From: Streptomyces diastatochromogenes | Lineage (GTDB): Bacteria; Actinomycetota; Actinomycetes; Streptomycetales; Streptomycetaceae | Length of the DNA stretch: 64,000 nt | Assembly (NCBI GenBank): GCA_001418405.1 | Contig: LIQL01000004.1 | Coordinates: 206 to 64,205 of the forward strand | Direction of reading: 5' to 3' | Shown here: piece by piece, positions 41,460-49,498 of the stretch | Position numbering within the stretch: position 1 is the stretch's first letter | Layout: every line of letters starts with the position of its first letter | The notes under the pieces: model-generated | What the model saw: only the letters and a program-made list of their open reading frames with translations | What the model was told of the DNA's origin: nothing | Databases searched by the model: none | Made by a program: the position numbers and the translations under genes

Positions 41460-41633
41460 GACAGCTCCAAGGGGCGGTTGGGGCGGTCACTGAACCGCTG
41501 CGGTCCCGGGGCTGTCGTCGGCTCGCGAATATCGGAGGAGGCCGGCAGGAACTCGATGCGTGAACTCGGAAGGGTGTCCGAAGCCGCTGTTAGCGTCCCG
41601 TCTCCAACCAAAATGATCATGAGGGGACGCCCG

Positions 41634-42542
41634 ATGCAGGAAGTGATGCAGCACGCGGTCGGCGGACAGCGCGTAGCCGAGGCACTCGACGACATCACGG
41701 GACGGACTCGGCGGCGGTGGCACTGGATGCGCTACGACGATCCCTCCCCGGAGAAGCTCAAGGAGATGCAGGACGAGCTCCTGGACCACGTCGCCGCCTG
41801 CGCCACGAAGGACCCCGACCTCAACGATGAAACAGCGCTCGCAGCCCTACGGACCGCAGCGGAGTGCTCCCTCGGGGTGCTGAGCATTGGCTGCTTCCCG
41901 GACGGGGATCAGGAGATCGCCTTCCCGCTCATCGACGAGCAGCTCAGCAGTGAGAACATCGCCTTCGGCGACGTCATCGAACGGGCGCCCACCGCGGAAA
42001 CCTGGCTCGACGCGTTCGCGATGTGCCTGGTCAGCGGACTGGTGCGGGACTGGCAGCGGGTCATCGGCCTGCTACTCCGGGACGACTACGCACCCGCGAT
42101 CCGCGAGGGGGTCCCGTACTCGAAGCTGAACTCGACGTCGGATCCGGCAGACCTTGCCGTGGTGGACGCGCTGTGTCTGTACCTGACCGAGGCGAGCGGA
42201 CATCTGCCGTGCGACTGGCCCACCATGCCCCTGCGCAAGCCGACGGCCGGCGAGCGAGCCGAGGCGGCTCACCATCTGGATGCCACCGGCCGCCTGACCC
42301 CGGACCAGCGTCTCCTCCGCGTGCTTCTCGATGACGACCAGCACGCCTTCGAACAGGCACTCCGTACCCGCCTCGTCGAGCACCGGGACAGCACCGCGGC
42401 CGATCCCTCGCCCAGCACCCTGCTCCCGGTCGAAACCATCGCCGTGGCCGCTCTGGCGGTCCAGGTCCACGGGTGGGATCTGGACGTGCGCTCCGGCTAC
42501 CTGCCCGGCGTCCTGCTTGGCATCCCGGACGTGCTGCAGTAA
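41634..42542 (+). CDS. Imm49-family immunity protein (302 aa)
   Basis: The regions WHWMRYDDPSPEKLKEM, WLDAFAMCLVSGLVRDWQRV and IGLLLRDDYAPAIREGVPYS, with DPADLAVVDALCLYL, match the Imm49 family, cytosolic proteins proposed to neutralise polymorphic toxins. ATG 41634 has GAGGGG 7 bases upstream; ATGs at 41613 and 41619 are possible. A TAGCGT box at about 41590-41597 may be the -10. No toxin with a pre-toxin or secretion domain is nearby, so it is an orphan immunity gene here. Confidence 0.75.
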   Translation: MQEVMQHAVGGQRVAEALDDITGRTRRRWHWMRYDDPSPEKLKEMQDELLDHVAACATKDPDLNDETALAALRTAAECSLGVLSIGCFPDGDQEIAFPLIDEQLSSENIAFGDVIERAPTAETWLDAFAMCLVSGLVRDWQRVIGLLLRDDYAPAIREGVPYSKLNSTSDPADLAVVDALCLYLTEASGHLPCDWPTMPLRKPTAGERAEAAHHLDATGRLTPDQRLLRVLLDDDQHAFEQALRTRLVEHRDSTAADPSPSTLLPVETIAVAALAVQVHGWDLDVRSGYLPGVLLGIPDVLQ

Positions 42543-42613
42543 GCGGACCGGCCGAGGGGGAAGAGGCAGCACGTAGCCGGGGTTGCTGGTCCTCCTTCGT
42601 CTTGCCCGCAGAC

Positions 42614-42653
42614 GTCAGCGCCGACCAGGGCATATGCCCTGGTCGGCGCTGAC
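42614..42653. terminator. Perfect 40-bp palindrome after the Imm49 gene
   Basis: Twenty-base arms (42614-42633, 42634-42653) meet with no spacer at CATATG. It lies 72 bases past the Imm49 stop and should form a very stable hairpin. The remaining space to 42979 contains no gene I can support. Confidence 0.75.
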
Positions 42654-42979
42654 CCGCTGCACACGTGCACCCTTCCCGGGGCTGGGGCCCGCACGAATTC
42701 GGTAGTGCTCTGCTTCGTTCCCATCAAGCCGTAGCTCTCCTGGAGCTGCCGTTCCCGAGGGGATGACGGCACGGTGTCGTGGTTGCCGAATGTCTCGGTG
42801 GCCGGGCCGCCCGGTGAGTGCCGGCGTGGACTCGGCCCTGATCTGTCACCAGCTCGAGGTAGCTGGGCCCGGCTGCCGTACGACGCAGCGTCAGAAGGAT
42901 TAGGCAGGAGGGTGGGGGTGTCCGGATCCCGGCTTAGCGTCCCCGACGCCCCTACAGTCGACAGCGCAGGAAGCCATCC

Positions 42980-43555
42980 ATGTCTGCACAGCCTCACGGC
43001 CCCCACGGCCACGTACCCGCCAGCCTCCAGTACGGCACACCCGGCCAGGCGCCCTCCGCGTACCCGACTTACGCACCAGGCCATCTGCCCGGGGCCGGGT
43101 CGGCGTACGGCGTGTACGCGGGACAACCGGTCAGCCCGCCGCTCGCGAACATCGGTGCGCGGCTCGGCGCCCGCCTCCTGGACCTTGTGATCTGGTACGT
43201 CGGCTACTTCCTCACGGCGATTCCGCTGATGGTCTGGATCGACTCCGGCGGCGGCGCGGCCGCTCAGACGCTGCTGGTGACGTGGCTTGTCATCTCGTTC
43301 ATCCTCTACTTCCCCTTCAGCCTCTGGAAGTTCGGGTCCACCGTCGGAAAGCGGATCTGCAAGATCCGTGTAGTGCGCTGCCAGTCAGCGCAGCGCATCG
43401 GCTTCTGGCGGGCGACGGGACGGGAGGCGTTCTTCATCCTTGCCGTCGTGATCCCGGTGCTTGGCCTGCTCAATCCACTGTGGTGCTGCTGGGACAAGCC
43501 GTACCAGCAGTGCCTGCACGAAAAGATTGCGGACACGATCGTGGTCACGCGCTAG
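42980..43555 (+). CDS. RDD-family membrane protein (191 aa)
   Basis: A Pro/Gly/Tyr-rich N-terminus (to about residue 55) precedes the RDD signature ANIGARLGARLLDLVIWYVG, followed by membrane helices (YFLTAIPLMVWI, LLVTWLVISFILYFPF, EAFFILAVVIPVLGLL) and the C-terminal QCLHEKIADTIVV. RDD proteins are inner-membrane proteins of mostly unknown role, some linked to ion transport. TTAGCGT at about 42934 is a possible promoter element. Confidence 0.85.
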   Translation: MSAQPHGPHGHVPASLQYGTPGQAPSAYPTYAPGHLPGAGSAYGVYAGQPVSPPLANIGARLGARLLDLVIWYVGYFLTAIPLMVWIDSGGGAAAQTLLVTWLVISFILYFPFSLWKFGSTVGKRICKIRVVRCQSAQRIGFWRATGREAFFILAVVIPVLGLLNPLWCCWDKPYQQCLHEKIADTIVVTR

Positions 43556-43645
43556 CCCCGCCCCCGTGTCCGCCTGAGCCATCAGCACCGCTGCTGCCGG
43601 CAGCAGGAAGCGGCCGTCCCCGGGTGGCCGCGGGCCACCGGATCT

Positions 43646-43673
43646 CCGCGCGCCGGGCTAGCCCGGCGCGCGG
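43646..43673. terminator. Bidirectional terminator, 28-bp palindrome
   Basis: CCGCGCGCCGGGC (43646-43658) pairs perfectly with 43661-43673 around TA, between the convergent RDD gene and 111-aa gene. Confidence 0.8.
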
Positions 43674-43708
43674 TCACATGCCCAGCCACGAGCCCGGGAG
43701 CATCAGTT

Positions 43709-44044
43709 TCAGTTCAGGCTGATCAGCTTGTCCAAGGCGGTCTTCACGGTGTTGAGGTTCGTCGCCTGCCCGTACTCGACCGCGCCGGCCGCGTCGAGTA
43801 CTTCATCCAAGAGCTCGCGCCCGTTCTCCTCCCAGTGGGCCCAGCCGGTGACGGCCAGGGTGAGCTTCTCGCGGGCGTAGAAGAGTTCTGTCTTGCCCTC
43901 CGCCGACGGGCCTGCCACGTACGCCTGCAGGAGGGTGACCAGTTCCTGTCCCGCTTCCACCATGTCCGTGGGCGCGCCACTCTCGTGCTCGTAGCCGTCG
44001 GCGCCCATGGTGAGGGGCTGGTCTATCACGTACGTGCCGTCCAT
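43709..44044 (-). CDS. Hypothetical helical protein (111 aa)
   Basis: Starts MDGTYVIDQPLTMGADGYEH after GGGAG. It is acidic and helical (MVEAGQELVTLLQAYVAG, WEENGRELLDEVLDAAGA). No family recognised. A hairpin separates it from the upstream 771-aa gene, so it is probably transcribed partly on its own. Confidence 0.55.
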   Translation of the reverse strand: MDGTYVIDQPLTMGADGYEHESGAPTDMVEAGQELVTLLQAYVAGPSAEGKTELFYAREKLTLAVTGWAHWEENGRELLDEVLDAAGAVEYGQATNLNTVKTALDKLISLN

Positions 44045-44067
44045 TTGCTGGCTCCCATTGCCTCTGC

Positions 44068-44090
44068 GGCCGCACCCACTGGGTGCGGCC
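44068..44090 (-). terminator. Terminator after the 771-aa gene
   Basis: Eleven-base arms (GGCCGCACCCA, 44068-44078, with 44080-44090) around one base, 64 bases past the stop at 44154 and before the 111-aa gene. Confidence 0.7.
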
Positions 44091-44153
44091 GAACTGAAGA
44101 TCGACCTTAACCGCGAGCACCGGCAGGTGGCTCCGCCGGTTCTCGCGGGCTAC

Positions 44154-46469
44154 TTAAGACTCCGGCGTGCCAGCCCCCGTCGGATCCAATGACGCGGCCA
44201 CGATGTGTTCACGGATCTGCTGCAGCACGTCGTACAGGCGTTGGGCGGCGCCGCTTCCGGGACCGCCGAGATCCTCGCGGGCGGCGTCCAACAGGACGGC
44301 CAGGTGCTGGCCCCGGATCCGGCCGGTGGCACTGCGCCGGGCATCGCCGAGTGCGGCCTGCAGCCGGCGGCGGTAGGCGCCGGGCTGGACCTGGGCGAGC
44401 CGTCCGCGTCGTGGATCGACGCGGGTCGCGGTGCCGAAGAGGTTGCTGCGCAGCCAGTGCGGAATGGCCTGGCAGGACGCGTCGTCCAGGGCGGGCAGCG
44501 GCACCCACGCGCGCTCCGCCTCGATCACGGCGCGGGCGGCCGCGTCCCGGTCGCCATGGTTCGGGCCGCGGCCCAGTGACCGCCGCCGGTGGACAGCCGC
44601 CCAGCGGGGAGCCTGGCCGGTGCGGCGGCGGACCGGGGCGATGGTGCCGACCTCGGTGTCGTCGGCCAGCACCCGGTAGCCGCCCTGCTGGTCCGGGTCG
44701 GGCTCCAGCCGCCAGGCGCGTCCGTGGACGACGCCCAGGTCGACCGGAGCCGTCTCGTCCTCTGCTCCGGGTGGACCGGTGAGGCTTTCCAGGGCGCGGG
44801 TGAGCTGGCGGGCGTCCTTGCTGCGGCCCAGATTCTTCGGGTCGAGCCCGGTGAGCAGGGCCAGGTCCTGCTCACCGGGCACGCGCAGTGCGGTGCGCAG
44901 TGCGGCGGCCCGGACATCTTGCGGCAGCCGCGCCAGCCTCCCCCCGCGTTCGGGGGTGGCGGTGACCACCGGAATCACAGCGGCGACCAGGGCGGCCTGG
45001 GCCGGTTCATCGAGGGCGGCGAACCCAGCGGCCGCGGTGGCCGCCGGGCCGGGCGCTGCACGCAGGGCGGCGCTGATGACCGCGCCCGCGGCCTGCTCGC
45101 GGTTGGCGAAGTGCGTCTGCTGGTAGGGCGGGGGCAGAGGGATGCCGCTGCGGTGGGCGGACCAGCCCCTGAGCGAGTTGCCGAGCAGGGTGCGCTCGGG
45201 CTGGACGGTGCCGGTGTTCTCCCCGTCCCGTCGCACGGTCCAGGTGTCCCAGTCGGCGTCCCGGCGTACCAGGCTCCAACCGGACCCGCCGTGCACACCC
45301 AGATCGACGATCGCCGCCGGCATGCACTCGTCCTCGGCGGCGTCCGGCTCCGGTTCCTGGTCTGGGGTGGATTCGGAGGCCTCGCCTTCGTCCCCGGGGG
45401 CCGGGGACGAGGGTCCGGCTGTCGACCGTGCGGCTTCGAGGTGTGCACGCAGCGCGGCCATTTCCCGGCGGTGCTCGCGCCGTTCCTCGTCGAGCTGGGT
45501 GGTCAGGCGCCCGTTCGCGGTCTTCAGTTCCTCGCGGTTCTCGGTGAGTTCGTCGAGCCGGGCGCTGAGCCCCGAGTTCTCGGTCTGGGCGGTGGCGAGG
45601 TCGGCGGCCGCCCGGCGCCGTGCCTCCTCCAGGGTGGTGGTGTGCTGGGACAGCTCCTGCACACGATGCTGCAGGCTCTCGGCCTCTCCCTTCAGCTGGC
45701 CGTGGGCCTCGAGCAGGGTGCCGTGCGTGCCGGTGAGCGCGGTGTGGGCGTGCTCCAGCTCCTGGTGCCGGTTCTTCAATTCACCGTGTGCTCCGGTGAG
45801 TTCAGCATGCTCGCCGCGAAGCCGTTGGTGCTCTTCGGACAGCTGCTGGCGTGCGGCCGCAGACTCGGTGGCGCGCTGGTCGGCGTCGGCGGCCTCGCGG
45901 AGTGCGGTGGCCGCCTCCAGCTGCGCCGCGTGCTGTTCCGCGCGCGCCTCGGCCGCGACCTCGCCGCTGCGGGCCGCCTGCTCACGGGCTTCCTCGGCGG
46001 CCTGGATCGCTTCATCGCGGCGCTCCTCGGCCTGACGGACCTGTTCGTCGGCGCTGTGCTGGACCTCGACGATATGGGCGGCGACCGCGTCGGTGTCCGC
46101 CCCGGCCTCCTGCCCGGCGTGTACGGCCTCCAGGGCGGTCAGCACCCGCGGCAGCAGCTGGGCCAGGACCTGCTCCTCGCGCACGCCCCGGGCGACGGCC
46201 TGCTGCACCGGGACGGGTTCCGGCGCGGCGGCGCGCTCCTTCTCCAGGCGCTGGCGGGCCCGGTAGGCGATCTGCCGGTCCCGGTCGTTGTTGTGCTGGA
46301 CGCAGAACTTGGGCGGTGGCCCCGGTTTGCCCTTACTGCGGGGTGCGCGCGCGTTCGTACAGTCCGGGAAGTCGCAGTCCGGGCCGCCGAAGCCCGCCTC
46401 CATGAGCTTCTTGGCTAGCCACTCGTCCTCGGCGACCGCGCGTGCGGGGCGGATGGTCTTGGTAGTCAT
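44154..46469 (-). CDS. Zinc-finger, long coiled-coil protein with a duplicated C-terminal module (771 aa)
   Basis: The N-terminus has a metal site, CDFPDCTNARAP then KFCVQHNNDRDRQIAYRAR. Residues about 110-360 are a continuous coiled coil. After a short acidic linker, two similar modules follow: one begins VDLGVHGGSGWSLVRRDAD, the other VDLGVVHGRAWRLEPDPD. Each continues with a W-x-A-HR segment, an AAxAVI helix and an RGRLAQ/RGGRLAR block, so the C-terminal half looks like a tandem duplication of about 180 residues. No catalytic motif or Walker site. It is the last gene of a three-gene operon with a P-loop-like and an RraB-like protein. The architecture suggests a structural or DNA-organising role; that is inference. 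Confidence 0.7.
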   Translation of the reverse strand: MTTKTIRPARAVAEDEWLAKKLMEAGFGGPDCDFPDCTNARAPRSKGKPGPPPKFCVQHNNDRDRQIAYRARQRLEKERAAAPEPVPVQQAVARGVREEQVLAQLLPRVLTALEAVHAGQEAGADTDAVAAHIVEVQHSADEQVRQAEERRDEAIQAAEEAREQAARSGEVAAEARAEQHAAQLEAATALREAADADQRATESAAARQQLSEEHQRLRGEHAELTGAHGELKNRHQELEHAHTALTGTHGTLLEAHGQLKGEAESLQHRVQELSQHTTTLEEARRRAAADLATAQTENSGLSARLDELTENREELKTANGRLTTQLDEERREHRREMAALRAHLEAARSTAGPSSPAPGDEGEASESTPDQEPEPDAAEDECMPAAIVDLGVHGGSGWSLVRRDADWDTWTVRRDGENTGTVQPERTLLGNSLRGWSAHRSGIPLPPPYQQTHFANREQAAGAVISAALRAAPGPAATAAAGFAALDEPAQAALVAAVIPVVTATPERGGRLARLPQDVRAAALRTALRVPGEQDLALLTGLDPKNLGRSKDARQLTRALESLTGPPGAEDETAPVDLGVVHGRAWRLEPDPDQQGGYRVLADDTEVGTIAPVRRRTGQAPRWAAVHRRRSLGRGPNHGDRDAAARAVIEAERAWVPLPALDDASCQAIPHWLRSNLFGTATRVDPRRGRLAQVQPGAYRRRLQAALGDARRSATGRIRGQHLAVLLDAAREDLGGPGSGAAQRLYDVLQQIREHIVAASLDPTGAGTPES

Positions 46470-46484
46470 CGCTTAGTCCGGTCC

Positions 46485-46781
46485 TCAGTCCTTGTCGCGC
46501 TGAACGATCATCGGGTCGGCCACGGGGCGTCCGTATGTGGCCTCCCCGCCGTCGTAATCGCCCCCGTGACGCGTCACGATCGCTTCGACCTCCCGGTGTC
46601 GCTGCTGCAGGTCGCCGACTTCGACGTCCCGCGCAGCCAGGAGCCGCCACTGCGGCGTCACTTCTGGATCTGGCTCGCTGATACGGGTCACGTAGTCCGC
46701 CAGTTCTCTGGCGCATGCCTCGGCGCTGCCCCGGTCCGGGAAGTACGCCCAATGCGTATAGGGGATCAGGAGTCGGCTCAT
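46485..46781 (-). CDS. RraB-like (RNase E inhibitor domain) protein (98 aa)
   Basis: YTHWAYFPDRGSAEACARELADY, the middle WRLLAARDVEVGDLQQRH, and HGGDYDGGEA near the end match the RraB fold, where GGxYDGWE is the best-conserved element. RraB regulates RNase E in enterobacteria; in actinobacteria the domain occurs in proteins of unknown role. Its ATG shares one base with the TGA of the upstream P-loop-like gene, so it is translationally coupled to it. Confidence 0.7.
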   Translation of the reverse strand: MSRLLIPYTHWAYFPDRGSAEACARELADYVTRISEPDPEVTPQWRLLAARDVEVGDLQQRHREVEAIVTRHGGDYDGGEATYGRPVADPMIVQRDKD

Positions 46782-47854
46782 CAGGTGGCCTCCCCAAGCG
46801 CGCCCAGCGCGGCGTGTGCCGCCGCGCCGACCGGGTGGCCCGGGGCGGCGGCCCGAACGGCCCGGGTGAAAGCGGCGCGGGCGGACTTGGTCCGGCCCTG
46901 CAACTGGGCGGCGACGCCCAGGGCGTACTGATCACCCGCGTCCGGCAGGAGCTCCGCGACGTCCTCCCACGCCCGGTCGTCGAGCGGCCGCGGCTTGTGC
47001 CCGTGATCGCCGTCGTCCGATCCCGCCGCGTAGGCCAGTACGCGCCACTCCTGCGAGCGGCCGCCTTCGGCGCGGAAGAGCAGCCCGGTCGACGCGCCCT
47101 GGGGCACCGCGCTGGCCCAGTCGAGCGCGTGCTGGAACCGGAGCCGGGATTCGTCGGGGGAACCGCTGCGGGCGGACCAGAGGCGGTACAGCTCCTCGGT
47201 CGTCAGCGGACGGTGGATGCCGCAGCGCCGGGCATCGACAGCGACCTGCACCAGCAGATGGCCCGCGGGCTCGCTGCGGGCCGCCCGCCTGTAGCGCTGG
47301 ACCAGGTTTTCACCGCCGACGAGTGATTCGGCGATGCCCTTGCTCACCGGGTAGCCCTGGGCGCGCAGCCAGTTCCGCTCCCGGGGCGTCATGACGAAGG
47401 GCACCGTGACGCGCTGCGCGTACTCCCGCAGCACGGTGCGCGCCGGCGCGGTCACTGCCGAGCCGTCCGCCAGGACCCGGTCCGCCCAGATCGTGTTGAC
47501 GGCGGCCAGTACGACGGCGTGCGGCAGGACCTGGTCCAGCAGGCCGTGACCCAGCAGGACGAGGTCGGCGGGCGCGAGGTCATCGAGCCACAGGACGGCT
47601 CCATGCGGAGGGGTGAGTTGGGCTTCGGCGTCGGCCCGGGTGCAGAACTCGGCCAGGGCGCCCGCGCGAAACGGCGCCAACTGCGTCTGGGGATCAAAGC
47701 GTTGGACGGCCTCCCACATGGTCCGCGTCACACCGGACAGCGGCGGGCCGTCCAGGAGCACCAGGGGTTTGGTGGGCCGGGCGGCGGACGCGAGGAGCCG
47801 GGCGGCCTCCTCGACCGGGTCGGCCGGGCCGTCGGACTGCGGTCGCTGGCTCAC
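46781..47854 (-). CDS. P-loop-like protein with repeat-rich C-terminus (357 aa)
   Basis: GTG 47854 follows AGGAGAA. Near residue 35, LVLLDGPPLSGVTRTMWEA resembles a degenerate Walker A, and HGAVLWLDDLAP resembles Walker B (hhhhDD), so it may be an NTPase or a relic of one. The middle contains helical regions; the C-terminal 80 residues (DAGDQYALGVAAQLQGRTKS, AFTRAVRAAAPGHPVGAAAH) look like a TPR pair. It is first in the leftward operon and divergent from the recombinase operon across an AT-rich spacer. Confidence 0.65.
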   Translation of the reverse strand: MSQRPQSDGPADPVEEAARLLASAARPTKPLVLLDGPPLSGVTRTMWEAVQRFDPQTQLAPFRAGALAEFCTRADAEAQLTPPHGAVLWLDDLAPADLVLLGHGLLDQVLPHAVVLAAVNTIWADRVLADGSAVTAPARTVLREYAQRVTVPFVMTPRERNWLRAQGYPVSKGIAESLVGGENLVQRYRRAARSEPAGHLLVQVAVDARRCGIHRPLTTEELYRLWSARSGSPDESRLRFQHALDWASAVPQGASTGLLFRAEGGRSQEWRVLAYAAGSDDGDHGHKPRPLDDRAWEDVAELLPDAGDQYALGVAAQLQGRTKSARAAFTRAVRAAAPGHPVGAAAHAALGALGEAT

Positions 47855-48382
47855 GGTGAAAGTTCTCCTCAAGATGAGTGGGCAGGTGCAGTCCGTCACG
47901 TCTCTTACGTCTCGGCCCCAGGTTCGGTTACGGACCGATGTGTCATCCGTGGTGTTGCGGCCAGGCGTTGCACGGCCATCGTGTGCGCCTCCTCCCCCTC
48001 GGTTCGCCGGCTGGGCCTTCCTGACGGGTTTTCCGGCCGCCGCGCGCCCCGGTGGGCGGGATCGTGGGGGATAGCTGCCGGATCCCTCCGCACGCTAAAC
48101 CACCACTACGGAGAATACAACTCAACTCAAACACGAGCAGAGTCGATGTGAAATTGAGTGATGAATAATGCATGTTGACCTGCATAGATCGGCTGTACAT
48201 GATTCTAAGCCGTGATGAGGATTTGCCGCCCATCCATACCAGCACGGGGGTTAAGTGACGGAGAGCGGCGCATGGGTACCGGGATGGCGTCGAGTGGTCC
48301 GTGAGGGGTCCGGAAGTGTGTTACTGATGGGTAGCCGACGGTAAGTGGCATTGTCGTCGGTAAACCGGGCTAGGCTGCCCCG
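47855..48382. other. Divergent 528-bp spacer with an AT-rich island
   Basis: No gene. Bases 48101-48220 are about 44% GC against roughly 70% around them. This part has a CAACTCAACTCAA direct repeat (about 48119-48131), its partial inverse TTGAGT (48154-48159), and TGCAT repeated on both sides of GTTGACC (about 48169-48185). A TTTAGCGT box on the minus strand (about 48098-48091) may serve the leftward operon. It is a candidate promoter, recombination or replication site. Confidence 0.6.
48371..48376 (+). promoter_or_regulatory. Leaderless -10 box TAGGCT
   Basis: TAGGCT lies exactly 6 bases before the GTG of the first gene of the recombinase operon, the typical geometry of a Streptomyces leaderless promoter. 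No good -35 is visible (TTGTCG at 48351 has only 14 bp spacing). Confidence 0.6.
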
Positions 48383-48631
48383 GTGATCCACGACGACGAG
48401 CCGACCGCCGGCCCTGCCCGCGCGGGCGCCCCGGTGCCTCACGGGGAGATCCCGGGCCAGGGGACCCTGTTCCCGGTGACGGCCCCCCGCAGCACCACCC
48501 TTAGCTATGCCCGGCCGGACGGCGCCCCGCTCACCGCGGCGGACTTCGCCGCCCTGCACGCCCTGGCTCGCGCCACCCGCAGCCGGGCCGCTGCCGTGCC
48601 GCTCGCGGGGGAGGGCCTCGGGTGCCGCTGA
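48383..48631 (+). CDS. First gene of the recombinase operon (82 aa, unknown)
   Basis: GTG 48383, read as MIHDDEPTAGPARAGAPVP, probably from a leaderless message. The N-terminal half is Pro/Gly-rich and disordered; the C-terminal half is helical (LTAADFAALHALARATRSRA). Its stop overlaps the start of the next gene by 10 bases. No family recognised. Confidence 0.55.
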   Translation: MIHDDEPTAGPARAGAPVPHGEIPGQGTLFPVTAPRSTTLSYARPDGAPLTAADFAALHALARATRSRAAAVPLAGEGLGCR

Positions 48632-48930
48632 CGACGGAGCAGTACCACGCCCTGCACCACTTCATCGCCGACCGGATCGCCGACCTCGGACCGGCGGGCA
48701 TGGGCGATCCGTTCGTGGCTGCGGTGAACGCGCAGCTGACCGTGCACGGCGACCTCCTGACCTATCAGGACTTCGACGGCCTGGACCGGCGCGACGCCGG
48801 ATTCATCGACGGCGTCGGCCTGGCCCTGCAGCACGTCGCCGCCCGCTGGCCCGCCCACCCCGACTACCAGAGCGCCTGGGCCCCGCCGCGCACCGACGGC
48901 CTCGGACTCCTGGAAGGCGACTACCGATGA
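48622..48930 (+). CDS. HPDY-tail small protein (102 aa)
   Basis: GTG start within the end of the previous gene. Helical throughout (YHALHHFIADRIADLGP, FIDGVGLALQHVAARW), with C-terminal AARWPAHPDYQSAWAP. The A-x-x-(Y/W/F)-x-x-HPDY ending is shared with the 170-aa protein two genes on and with the DUF6221 protein downstream of the recombinase. It is therefore probably a member of a DUF6221-like family. Function unknown. Its TGA overlaps the next ATG (ATGA). Confidence 0.6.
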   Translation: MPLTTEQYHALHHFIADRIADLGPAGMGDPFVAAVNAQLTVHGDLLTYQDFDGLDRRDAGFIDGVGLALQHVAARWPAHPDYQSAWAPPRTDGLGLLEGDYR

Positions 48931-48989
48931 CCATGCCCATCGCCACCGCGCCGGTCGGCCCCGGCCTGCCCACCAGGTCCCAGCGGTGA
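48927..48989 (+). CDS. 20-aa bridging ORF
   Basis: ATG overlaps the TGA of the 102-aa gene (ATGA) and its own TGA overlaps the next GTG (GTGA). It encodes MTMPIATAPVGPGLPTRSQR. The exact double overlap suggests it carries ribosomes from one gene to the next, perhaps without a function for the peptide itself. Confidence 0.5.
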   Translation: MTMPIATAPVGPGLPTRSQR

Positions 48990-49498
48990 GTGCCGACGAC
49001 CGCGCCGCACGTACCGCCGCCCACCGCCAGGACCGCACCCACCGGCGCGCCGTCGCCCAGGGCTCGCACCGGGTCCCGCGCTGGGAGGAACTGACCGAGC
49101 GGCAACGCTCCGCGCGCACCGCCACCGCCGCCGAGTGCCTGGACGCCGCCGCGGCCGCGGGCGTCGTACGCCGCCCCGCCCCCCGGCCGACCCGCGAACA
49201 TGCGGACGCCCTCAAGGCGTTCCTGATGCACCGCTACGACGAGCTCCATGATCCGCAGTTCAGGCTCGGGTTCGCCAGCACCGGTGCCCGCGCCCTCGCT
49301 GGCTACCGGGACCTGATCATGCACGCGGTGGTAGGCGTGGACATGGCCCTCAATGGCTCACCGGAGCACGCGGCGCTGGGCTGGAGCGTCCGCGCGGACG
49401 AGGACTGGGCGCTGTGCTTGCGTCTGGCCGAGTCCTTCACCGACCACCCCGACTACGCCCCGCAGCGGTGGACTCCCACGGACGGGGCCACCCGGTGA
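48986..49498 (+). CDS. HPDY-tail protein (170 aa)
   Basis: GTG 48986 overlaps the micro-ORF stop. A basic N-terminus (MSADDRAARTAAHRQDRTHR) leads to a helical core (EHADALKAFLMHRYDELHDP, LAGYRDLIMHAVVGVDMAL) and a C-terminus LRLAESFTDHPDYAPQRW, the same ending as its operon neighbour. It stops in a GTGA overlap with the recombinase gene, so dosage is tied to the recombinase. No known family beyond the DUF6221-like tail. Confidence 0.6.
   Translation: MSADDRAARTAAHRQDRTHRRAVAQGSHRVPRWEELTERQRSARTATAAECLDAAAAAGVVRRPAPRPTREHADALKAFLMHRYDELHDPQFRLGFASTGARALAGYRDLIMHAVVGVDMALNGSPEHAALGWSVRADEDWALCLRLAESFTDHPDYAPQRWTPTDGATR

Noticed and set aside
40143-42542. 799-aa plus-strand frame
   Set aside because: Only its last 302 residues (from 41634) are a real gene; the rest is antisense to two minus-strand genes.
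44589-46418. 609-aa plus-strand frame
   Set aside because: Shadow of the coiled-coil gene, low-complexity Gly/Leu/Val composition.
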